From Prostheceraeus crozeri (lineage: Eukaryota; Platyhelminthes; Polycladida; Euryleptidae): a stretch of 64,000 bases of DNA. Numbering within the stretch: the first letter of the stretch is position 1; each line of letters begins with the position of its first letter. This document shows, one piece after another, positions 55,224 through 64,000 of this stretch. The translations under genes and the position numbers were made by a program. The stretch lies in NCBI GenBank assembly GCA_907163375.1, contig CAJQUW010010317.1:67001-131000 (forward strand), in the 5' to 3' direction. A model generated the notes under the pieces. It ran no database searches, had not been told where the DNA came from, and saw only the letters and a list, made by a program, of their open reading frames with translations.

Positions 55224-57620
55224 TAAAGAAAATCATTGGTCAACGCATTTCAGAACTAGGCTAGATGCGTGCGATTTGTAAGAGTACAGTCGCTTCGCAA
55301 TCTTTGGCTAAATGCATGATTTAAATTCGTGATGATAGTCTCAATCAGATCTCAACTGCACTTTAATCGAATGCTGTGTGTGTCTAAGGGACTGAATGAC
55401 CTAAAATCATAACATGACTAATTGTCAATTATCATAATTATCGTAATTAGCATTGTGAATTGCACACTATTGCTATATATTAGTAATTTCTTGATCCATC
55501 ATGATTTGACCTCCAGTCCCTCATCTGTTTTCGACTCTGTTTCTTTGAGAAAGGCAACTAAAAGTCAACATTGTTAGAAAATTTTCAATTAGAAAAATAT
55601 ACAGCGAGAAGCTTCCTTAGAATATTCTTTTTTTATTGATGGAGGTTATCTGATGCACAGCCCAGTCAACCCTTACACGTGTACTACGCGTGTAAAGGTA
55701 GTGTATTTTGATTTACACCAAAAATACACGTGTATTACACATGCACGGGTTGACTGGGAGTGTTGTTTGGACAAAACCTGCTTCATCTCCGGCCAACATC
55801 TGTCACAAAATACATCGGCCAATGTCGAAGCACGCGTGGAATTGCCACCGATATACTGTTTCGTTAAGGCTGTTTCATTATATATTGTATATCATGCATG
55901 ATATTTCACCACATATTTATTTTCTCAGAAACAAAAAATGAAGCTAGATTGATCTGGCGTAATGAAAACTAGATCGATTGGAATTTGCCTATGGATTGAT
56001 ACATGCTGCAGTTGATGCCGATATCATGACATCGATCGTTTTGTGGCGCAAGTCAGTGTAAATAATTGGCAAGAATATATTTTTTAGCTTAAGCCTACTC
56101 ACATCTTCTAAAAACATCAGAAAGCATTAAAAAAGAGCTTTCTTGCTATGGAAGGGTGTGGCTCTCATATCCAAGCGACTTTTACTAGTCGAATAGTTGA
56201 GGTTGAAACCGCAACGGAACAATCGACTTCAGTCTCTCAATGCAGACGCAAAGAACATTTTTGTGCCTTAAATTCATGGCTTCGGATAGAAGATTATTGT
56301 GATATGTCATTTGCCGCATTTTACTAAAGGATGTATAAGTTGCTCTTGTCCTAGAAGTATGGCTCTCCGTTCCTCATTATGCATAGGCTCTAGGTCACAA
56401 AAGTTTTGGAATTCAAGGAAATTTTCTGAAATTTGATGATAAAATGCGATAAAAAATGCAGTTTACAAAAGTAATCCTGGGATATGTATAGCTATCTTCA
56501 TATAATAGCTGAACCAACAATTATGGGAGATAAGTGATCCTTATCATGTCCTAACGACCTGATGTCGCATGTCCACTGAACAGAAACATAAAAATTTTGA
56601 ACGTTTCTTCATCCTTCAAGGCTCTCAAAAAATGGAAAAACTGACTCCCAGGGTTTTAGACTTTGTCTCTTTAAAAGACAGAAGGAATTGTGCTACTGCT
56701 CATGTGCGCTCTCAAAATGACATCATTCAATTTTCGGCTTTTCGAATTAACAATAATCTTCGAGCAGATATGACTGCGGTTCCAATGTATAAGTTGTGCT
56801 CAATGGGCCCTCAAAACTGAATGCTTCTGCTAGTTTTTGTGTTGTTTTTCCTGTAAAAAGTGAACGAAATTAACATCATGTCCTTGTAAATCATATTCCC
56901 TTACTGCTCTCGAGCTCTCCTTACTGCTCCTTACTGCTCTCCCAATTAATTTAGCTTCCTTACCAGTGATGTGTAAGATGATACAAGAAGTTTGCCAGGT
57001 CTAGAACCCCAGATAGGCCTATATTGATTACCTATGATTATCTCACTATACACAAGAAATCAACTTGCTGTAATTGCTGCAGCAGTCTGCTTTCTAGAAG
57101 CAATGGCTGACAAAATGTCGAAGTTACCTCAACTTTAACCTTTACTATGATTTACACCAACAAATAACGCTCGATCACGAATTTTATAAATTTCAAGTTT
57201 CCATTGACTGCCAGCTGCAGGCTGATTGGTTGAGATCACAAAATCACAAAATATGCAACTTAAGGGAATGAAAATTTACACAGAACGACTTTACATGTGC
57301 TCAGGGCAATATTTGCAAGAAAAGTTTGAAAAATGCATATTTGGGTTCCCGGCTTATGAGCAGCTCCGTTGAAATCTTTTTTTATATATAATGTATCATC
57401 AAAGTTGAACTACTTAAGAAGAGAAAAATCTTGATATCTTTGTACAGAATATAGAAAGTCACAAATTTGGCCATATTTGTAATATACATGTATTTGCAAT
57501 TCACTAAATTTTATTCAATTTTCTGATTAATTTTTCAATTGAATGAAGCATTACTACTGTCTCAGGGCTTCGCCACTGGTACGTAATTCAACTCTCTTAG
57601 GAAGACCAAAGAATCATGAT
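55224..57620. other. Mostly gene-free stretch
   Basis: Holds the 98-bp foldback at 55661-55758 and a short CTCCTTACTGCT repeat at about 56912-56940. An 83-codon plus frame at 56569-56820 has no recognised motif. Confidence 0.4.
55661..55758. repeat. 98-bp foldback MITE
   Basis: Arms CCCAGTCAACCCTTACACGTG and, in reverse, CCCAGTCAACCCGTGCATGTG. A further ACACGTGTA/TACACGCGT inverted pair lies inside. Too short for a gene. Confidence 0.75.
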
Positions 57621-57627
57621 TGCTTAC

Positions 57628-57756
57628 CTGTGTAAGTGAAATGGGAGCACGGTCGTGTGCCTTCTCTACATCGTTTTCTTGACTTGGTTGGAAATTTGCA
57701 TCGACGCTTGGTGCATTGTCTACTGTGAGCCCACATGCATCGTCTGAAGTCGATTT
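57628..57756 (-). CDS. Tandem-array exon A (43 codons)
   Basis: On the minus strand, the acceptor TTATTTTACAG (57757 onward) and donor GTAAGC (57622-57627) bound exactly 129 bp, open in phase 0, encoding KSTSDDACGL then TVDNAPSVDANFQ, EKAHDRAP and ISLTQ. It is one of four copies sharing LTxDNAPSVDA and ending xLKQ or LTQ. It is the most diverged of the four. The peptide is polar, acidic and low in hydrophobic residues; it has no domain I know and may be a linker-like repeat. Equal length, equal phase and matching flanks show exon duplication within one gene; all reading frames are preserved, which suggests selection. Confidence 0.75.
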
Positions 57757-57959
57757 CTGTAAAATAACACACGCAAAGTTAAGTCTCAGGCACAAATAAA
57801 CGATTTTCTGATAGAGGGGGTCAAAACTTTGGATGCTGCAAAGTAAATTGTGAACTGCATCCACAAGCATACATGCTTCTTACATGTATATTTCGACGGA
57901 AAAAAGCATTCGTCTTGGTAGAGACAGATCAACATCTAAAACTAAACAAATGTCGAAGG

Positions 57960-59236
57960 TCAAGCCCATGTACCAAAGGTGCACGTTGACCGAAGTGCAG
58001 CTAGCGTTGCATCACTGATATCCAAAATCAGAGCGGAATCATGTCCAGTCAGATTCTTGATCAATGCTTTCGGAACATAAAAGAGAAAGCATTGGTCCTG
58101 ATGCCATCCAGTCTTGTGTTTTCCGCAATTATGAGGTGAAATTGTCACAAATTGCTATCCATATATTCATTTGCAGCCATTGATATGGTCAAGCTTTATT
58201 GAGAATCAAATTCACCAACATTTCTCCAGTTCACAAGTGCAATCAAGGTTGTCATATTAAAGATTATAGATCTACTTCCTTACTACCCACACTATATAGC
58301 ATGGGAAATTGAGAAAATTGCGGCTGACAAATGGTTGCATCAATACATAGGATAAGATGTGTGATACTCAGTTCACCAATATATCACTTCCAGCTGTGGG
58401 TACGCCTGGGGACCCAACTTGGATATATTGCAGAATTCTTTTTTCTTGAATCAGCATCTGAAGCGGTGAGTCTTGTCAGCAGATTTCTCAAAAGCTTTTG
58501 ATAGACTTACTCATGTGTCGATTGTGAAGGCCTGTTTCAATTTTGAAATTCCAATTAAAGTACATGAGTGGACATTAGGATACCTTTATAATCGATATCA
58601 GTGTGCATAAATGCAAAATACGCGAACAATTTTTAAATAGACAATGGAGTGCCTGAAGGGAACATAAATGGCCGTACTGCATCTTGCATGGCCACCAATT
58701 CTCTTCAATCCATTAGTCACAATTATGAGATCCATTAGTCCAGAATGTTGATGACATTACATTGCATGATTCTGTGAGACAAGACGATAATGATTATTTG
58801 GACTGAAGACAGCGAAGCCTTCTTTACATGGAAAATCTATGAATTGTGATTAGCACTGTTTAATGAATGTTATGACAGAGAAGAGCTTTTCTTTTGGTGA
58901 TCTAGATTCTTCGAATGGCAGACATTTCAATGCTTTTTCCGTCATCTACACTCTTGGTGCAATCAGGAGCTACGAGAGTACAACCTATCTACGGATATGA
59001 GATGGAATGAAAATGTTGACCTCACATTAAAGGAAACATAGATCAAAGTGGATTTTTATCATCATTGATTTGTTTTTAATTCCAAGATCAAGTGAGCCGT
59101 TATTACTTCATCAGGTTTACTCCACTCTTGCATGTTGCAATAACAACAGTGAAGTGAAAAAATGAAAATAATACAAGGACACTTTCTGCTGAGATCAGCA
59201 AATAGATTGAGAAGATCGCTTACCTTAAAAAAGATC
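57960..59236. other. Intron-like sequence between exons A and B
   Basis: 57760-58150 is collinear with 62063-62560 (upstream intron of exon C). A LINE reverse-transcriptase fragment lies at 58476-58800. Confidence 0.5.
58476..58800 (+). pseudogene. LINE reverse-transcriptase fragment
   Basis: A 44-codon open stretch reads SADFSKAFDRLTHVSIVKAC, then VHEWTLGYLYNRYQ to a stop at 58608. In other frames DNGVPEGN-like (about 58650) and NVDDITLHDS (about 58745) follow. These are the DFSKAFD, WxxxFLxxR, GVPQG and (F/Y)xDD blocks of non-LTR reverse transcriptases in the right order. The piece has several breaks, lies in the intron of the exon-array gene and points against that gene's direction. Confidence 0.65.
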
Positions 59237-59242
59237 GCTTAC

Positions 59243-59371
59243 CTGCTTAAGTGCAAACGAAGTATGGCTGTGTGTCTTCTTTACCTCGCTTTCTTGCTTT
59301 CGGGTGGAATTGTCATCGACACTTGGTGCATTGTCTACTGCAAGTTTACATCCATCATCTGAAGTCTTTCC
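59243..59371 (-). CDS. Tandem-array exon B (43 codons), doubled donor
   Basis: 129 bp, phase 0, encoding GKTSDDGCKLAVDNAPSVDD, then QESEVKKTHSH and FALKQ. The acceptor is TTTTGCAG and the donor GTAAGC. The donor region is duplicated: AAGATCGCTTACCT (plus strand) occurs at 59231-59244 and 59212-59225. Splicing at the second donor would add 19 nt and meet a stop (GTAAGCGATCTTTTTTAAG). Close to exon A in its first half (TSDD) and to exons C and D in the second (KQESEV). Confidence 0.78.
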
Positions 59372-59519
59372 CTGCAAAATGATGCACGGAAAGCTAAAAG
59401 TGTGCATTGTAACCTCCATGCAGACCAATCGCGTTGTCCGTGTTGGACTCTTGATAACATTCCTTTACGATGTTTAGAAGTAGATTGCGAACATAGAGTA
59501 GAGTAGGTAACTCCGTATT

Positions 59520-60298
59520 TATCAAATCTCCAATGTGTATACACTTTCGACTTTATTAAATGAACTCCAGGGGGATATAGTTGATAATTGTCACTAAATG
59601 TGAGATATGCAAATTTTTGCAGTTTTGCAGAAATTACAATGGAAGTGAGTGAACATGATTGCAATGCAGAAGGAATGATGGCATTTCACAGATTCTCATG
59701 ACAGCCTTGGAGCTTTAATGTTTGCTAATTAGCAATTCGCTAGGTTCACTTTCATGCTGAACCTCAAGAGTGTTTTCTTAAGCGTGATCATATCACAGGC
59801 AACCTGCCACTGGTAGAGGGCAAAATCACATAATCAACGACAATGATTTCAATTAACTTTGAAAGATGTAAATGGTTCCATATCCCTATTCAGATTCAAG
59901 AAATGAAAAGTGAATTTAGTGAATCATAAAATCATGCTGGTGAAAACTCAATTAGAAACTTGAAATTTCAGCCAAGAAAGCATGAATAATATCGTGACTT
60001 TTTCATGAAGACTTCCAGCATAATATGGATCATTAAATTCCCTTGATAATGAACCTAATTTCCGCTTAGTTAGGATGCTTATCAGCAAATTTTTATTCCT
60101 TTTGATATCCAACTTGCTTCATACTACTTATATAGGAGAGTCATCTCGGTAGTATATAAATTGGCAAATTTTGACTTTTTTCAAAAGTGCTCGAATAATA
60201 TTTTGGACCTCAGGAACGTAATCTCCGCAAAAAAACTGAATCTTTTGATATAAAAATTTTTTTACTGTATACAGATACTTTTTTTAGTCGACACTACC
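59520..60298. repeat. Intron segment duplicated at 47.3-48.1 kb
   Basis: Collinear partner of 47330-48110, lying upstream of exon B on the minus strand. Confidence 0.75.
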
Positions 60299-60780
60299 TG
60301 TGTATATCCCCACTCTATGATTGCGACCAATGCACGCTATCTGAGTGAGTTCTAGCCTATAGTCTATAGCTTTGGCATTATGGATAGCTTTGTAGCAGCA
60401 ACGTGCGTTGGAAGTGTTCCAACCATAATAATGGACTAGAACGGACTTGCACATTGAAAGCAATGCTATGCCGTGGACATGCCGTCCTGACAACGGCACC
60501 TAAGCGATGATGTGTTCCAGTGGTTGACTGAGGCTATTTATCGGTGCCGTAGCAATCCCCTAAATGTAAAATCAGTTTGGTGAAGCATCCTACAGTACAT
60601 TCTGTCGCCTATGGTAAGAATCCGCAACTAAGGCAGATTTCAGTAAAACTATAGTTGCATAGCTTCAAGACTAAAGAAAAGCCGTTTATTAGCTGATTAG
60701 GCTTTATCCAGTAATAAAGAATTGAAAATACATAGCTTTCATGCATGCAAATACATTTCCAACCAATATCAGCGAATCAT
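60299..60780. other. Intron-like sequence
   Basis: Between exon B and the decayed exon. 60690-60780 resembles the sequence just downstream of exons C and D. Confidence 0.4.
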
Positions 60781-60784
60781 AATT

Positions 60785-60862
60785 GTACACCTTCTTTGGT
60801 GAAACGAGAACATGGATGTGCGTTCACGTCATTTCCTCGCTTTTCTGAGGAAGTCATGTTAC
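60785..60862 (-). pseudogene. Decayed copy of the 43-codon exon
   Basis: On the plus strand, AATTGTACACCTTCTTTGGTG aligns with the donor side of exon C, and TTTCCTCGCTTTTCTGAGGA aligns with its middle. The other half is missing and the donor has decayed (ACACC in place of TTACCTG). Its flank (AATACATTTCC...CCAATATCAGCGAAT) matches the flank of exon C. Confidence 0.6.
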
Positions 60863-61925
60863 ACTGTATGAAAATGGCCAACATTACTATTCTTTCCAGG
60901 TGCAATCAAGTTTGCGATTTCAAAGACTGTTGGACCTACCTCTGTACCCGTACTGAGTTACGTATTGTCGTCTTAAGTTGCAATGTAACCTACTTGAGAA
61001 AGTTGTGACTGTCAAACCCTCGGATGCCAAAAATTCTTTACCGCCATTTACGAATATCATGGGTAGATTCGAACCAGATTTGAAGCCGGTACAGATTTCT
61101 TGATCGGTACCGGTACTGGTGTGCCCGTTTTCTTGAAAACTTGCATGATAAACAACTAACATAAATTCACAATACACCATTCTATCGTAAGGTTAAAATT
61201 TCTTGTCATCATTGAAGCTATAGGTTCCCATTGTTTTGAATGTTACTTAATCAATGATATTTTATTGCTTGCATCAGCACAAACATAGGATTCCAATCAC
61301 AGATCCCCAACCGCTTGTAAAATTTTGTAACTTCTTTTGTAACATTTCCAACAAGGAGGTCCGCGACATGTTTTCTAGGAAAAACCCGTAACCCGTAGTA
61401 GAACATAAAATCCATTTTCATACAAAAATTATGATGAAATCATGGAATAATGTCCACGGACTTTTTGGAAGGACATCCAACTGTCAATAGGGAAATAATC
61501 AAAATGAGAGCAAAATGAACATGAACATCATTTTCTAAAGAACTTCCACGAAAGATATTGTGTCATTAGGTCATTATATGAAAACTATAAATCCATGACG
61601 AATAGAAGCAATGAAAAAACTGAAAAACAACAGGGAACTGTCAATTGATCGCAACAGCTGAGTGGAATTTCTCCCTGTTTCATAAATATCAGTTTGGTTT
61701 TCAGCAGAAGTTCCTGGTGGTGCATTCGGTTATTGACAATGCATTTTATTAGAAAGATAAATGTAAAAGTTTTAAGACTATACAGAAACCGCTCCATGCC
61801 TTGATTGACCATTTAGTTGATTAAGCTTAATCCATTCTCACATTTTGTGGTTGTGGTACTACAGAAATTGAATTAATGCATAGGTTGTCTGTAAATACAT
61901 TTCCTTCAATATCAATGAATGATTG
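60863..61925. other. Intron-like sequence
   Basis: Between the decayed exon and exon C. No coding feature recognised. Confidence 0.4.
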
Positions 61926-61930
61926 TTTAC

Positions 61931-62059
61931 CTGTTTTAGTAGAAACGAAGCATGCCGGCGTGTCTTCTCCACCTTGCTTTCTTCCTTTTGTGAGGACTTT
62001 GCATCGACGCTTGGAGCGTTCTCTAATGTGAGTTCCCTTCCAACATCAATAGGAAACTT
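61931..62059 (-). CDS. Tandem-array exon C (43 codons)
   Basis: 129 bp, phase 0, encoding KFPIDVGRELTLENAPSVDA then SSQKEESKVEKTRRHAS and LLKQ. Acceptor ATTTTACAG, donor GTAAAC. It is very close to exon D (PIDVGxELTLxNAPSVDAxS), so the C/D split is the most recent duplication. The charged EES-KVEKT segment differs from the other copies at a few sites. Confidence 0.8.
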
Positions 62060-63095
62060 CTGTAAAATAAATGCACGCTGAACTTGTGAACGATTTTTTG
62101 GCAGAGAGGGTTACACTTTAGACACTGCAAAGTAAAATAGTGTTTGTGAACCACGAGCATTCTTATTCGGACGGAAGAGAGCATTCGTCTTGCAAGAACC
62201 ATATCAATATTTTGAACTAAACGAGTGTCGGAAGTCACGTCTATGCGCCAGAAGGGACCCCCTCAAAGGAAATGAATGATAAAGTGGCAGAAGGAAGAGG
62301 CTGAGAGGAATGTGGGCAAATCATGGTCAAATGAGTCAAGAGGTGCAAGAGGATCGAGATGTAGCTGTCTTTGCATCACTGATATCAGAATCAAAGCTGA
62401 AGAATTATACTGAACATTGACAAAGAAGGGAAAGCCATAATCAAAACAACGATGATTATATCATCATGTACGATGAGTCAGTAGACCATGGCATTCCGAT
62501 CATCAAAAAAGGCAGTCATCCTGATGGTATACCGTCTTTCTTCCGAAATTGTGTAGTGCAATCGTCGCTTTCCGTTGCCTATAAACATTCAAATGCAGCC
62601 TCAAACATAGTGATGTTCGATTGCACGAGTACATGAATGCAGGGAACATTTCTCCAGTTGCCAAGGCCAATCAGACTTGCATCTGTTGCGACATCAAATG
62701 TTACAGATATGTCGGGTGTGTTTTATAGCAAGAAGTCGTGTTGTTCTTTTCGGATATAGTCGTTCCAAAATGGCAAAACGTTAATTCTGTAAAGAAAAAG
62801 AAAAATTGTCCCATGGTTTGATTTACCAATTAGTTGATTAGGCATGCAACTCCCAAAAGTTTTGGTCGACAGTTGAAAAAATTCATGCAATCAAGTGACA
62901 AAAAGTCGACCGTGAGAAGGCACTTGCACGCCGAAGGCCCGTAATTTTGCGATTTCATTGGCTAAATTTAACAACTATCGATCAAAATTTCGATGAGTTT
63001 TCACTTAATTTTCCGGCAGATTAGGCTTAACCCACTCTTGCGCATTGTGGTGTTACTAAAGAATTGAAAAACATCGGTTATGTCTCGGTGCATGA
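62060..63095. other. Intron-like sequence between exons C and D
   Basis: 62063-62250 is collinear with 57760-57970 and with 63236 onward, i.e. the upstream flank common to the exon units. No separate gene. Confidence 0.45.
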
Positions 63096-63103
63096 TTGTT
63101 TAC

Positions 63104-63232
63104 CTGTTTTAATGAAACTGGAGCATGCCAGCGTGTCTTCTCCACTTCGCTTTCTTGCTTTTGTGAGGAATTTGCATCGACGCTTGGAGCGTTGTCTAAT
63201 GTGAGTTCACTTCCAACATCAATAGGCGACTC
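63104..63232 (-). CDS. Tandem-array exon D (43 codons), most upstream copy seen
   Basis: 129 bp, phase 0, encoding ESPIDVGSELTLDNAPSVDA, then NSSQKQESEVEKTRWHAPVS and LKQ. Acceptor CTTTCCTTACAG, donor GTAAAC. As the minus-strand gene runs right to left, the start of the gene and further exons must lie beyond 63232 or outside the window. Confidence 0.8.
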
Positions 63233-63239
63233 CTGTAAG

Positions 63240-64000
63240 GAAAGTACACGCTGAACTAAGTGTCCAGCACTCGGGAACGTCAAAACATTTGGTGTTGCAA
63301 AATAGAAAGTGTCGTTTGTGAACTGCAGGCATAAAATCTAACATAAAATCTGATTTTTTGCTTGTTTAAATATGTTAGTTTAGTGAGAATACAAAGGACA
63401 ACAACTGTTTGTTGATGGCACCCTGAAAACCGTAAATGTCTATTAAAATTATCAGCTAAAATTAGTGTCACGGCTTTTTACAGTCTGAACTGTAAATATC
63501 CGTAAAAACAGACATTCGCTTTATCTGATATGAACGGACTTCAAGTGTGACGTTATCACTCATCATGTTGTGACGTCATCATTTCAACAGATACTTGCGG
63601 ATATTTTCTGTGAAGTTTAACGGTTAATTTAGCTGTTTTCAACGATGTACAGTTTGTAGTGTAATTTCAGCAGCTCGATTATGCGCCAATTTCTAGATCT
63701 TCAGAAGAAGATGTACACTCAGGTCACCCCTACAAATCATAGAGAATATATGGCGTTTTATAAAGCAGACAATTGCTCCATGGTATACTTCATCATTTCA
63801 ACTCATGCATGCATGTGTTAGCTAGAGAGCAGCTAGAGAGCCGGCTATAATAAAGACCGTTTGTCAGACAGGACTTCACCAATACCTTATCAGCTTCAAA
63901 AGCTTCCTATATCCTTGTAAAGACGAGAGCAAAGCCAACCTGGATCACCCTCAGCAATGCATTCCAAATCATTGCTAACACCATTATTGTTTTAACCGAT
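63240..64000. other. Intron or intergenic sequence at the window edge
   Basis: 63268-63335 continues the common upstream flank of the exon units. A weak inverted pair, GTAAATATCCGTAAAAACAG (63491) and GATACTTGCGGATATTTTCTG (63590), may mark a small foldback. No exon recognised. Confidence 0.4.

Noticed and set aside
1-64000. CRISPR arrays, rRNA genes, canonical tRNA genes, prokaryotic operons
   Set aside because: None seen. The tRNA-like A and B boxes found belong to the SINE-like element and do not fold as a full tRNA.

Overview
The window is AT-rich metazoan DNA with long intron-like and intergenic stretches, few genes and a very high load of mobile elements. Penelope-like retroelements with a GIY-YIG module, a Crypton tyrosine recombinase, hAT, Tc1/mariner and piggyBac elements, and a transposon with a RAG1-N-terminal-like zinc region point to an aquatic, probably marine, invertebrate. 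I cannot name the phylum. No bacterial gene organisation, CRISPR array or rRNA gene was seen.

Host genes. One intact single-exon gene encodes a 359-residue rhodopsin-class receptor (19823-20902, +). A second gene lies on the minus strand across at least 57.6-63.2 kb. Four 129-bp phase-0 exons (63104-63232, 61931-62059, 59243-59371, 57628-57756) are tandem duplicates with intact splice sites, and a decayed copy lies near 60.8 kb. A 210-bp exon (51884-52093) and a terminal exon (48244-48813) may belong to the same gene.

0-11 kb: end of a mariner-type element (1-714), then a nested block. An old hAT-like pair of ends (3130-10871) encloses a mariner-type element (3505-5603, itself split by a TA-flanked MITE), a Crypton-type recombinase (6499-7775) and a second MITE of the same terminal type (8945-9937).

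11-18 kb: a degenerate piggyBac (about 11004-15001) split by a Tc1 copy (12132-13787) and carrying a hammerhead-bearing SINE-like insert (11476-11751). Next come a hAT-type non-autonomous element with a perfect 8-bp target duplication (15125-16300) and a PIF/Harbinger-like one (16674-18188).

22-31 kb: a Penelope-like GIY-YIG fragment (22789-23058), then a transposon of about 5.3 kb (25338-30649) with near-identical terminal inverted repeats of several hundred bp. Its broken transposase has a zinc region resembling the RAG1 N-terminus. A second Tc1 copy sits in its left repeat.

31-46 kb: a LINE endonuclease-like fragment, a second hammerhead/tRNA-like composite with a 12-bp target duplication (33505-33977), a BED-finger hAT remnant, a Mutator-like fragment, a second Penelope-like remnant, and a Tc1 element carrying a hAT insertion (41676-45131).

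46-64 kb: a Tc1 fragment, a foldback, a CACTG-type MITE, a mariner-type element with a MITE insertion (53481-55221), a LINE reverse-transcriptase fragment and the tandem-exon gene.

Most striking system: a SINE-like unit of about 285 nt combining a tRNA-like promoter (A and B boxes) with a complete type I hammerhead ribozyme directly after the B box. It occurs as a monomer and as a head-to-tail dimer preceded by an inverted 5' piece. Both insertions carry target duplications, so a self-cleaving, Pol III-type RNA appears to be retroposed, possibly by the Penelope or LINE machinery also seen here.
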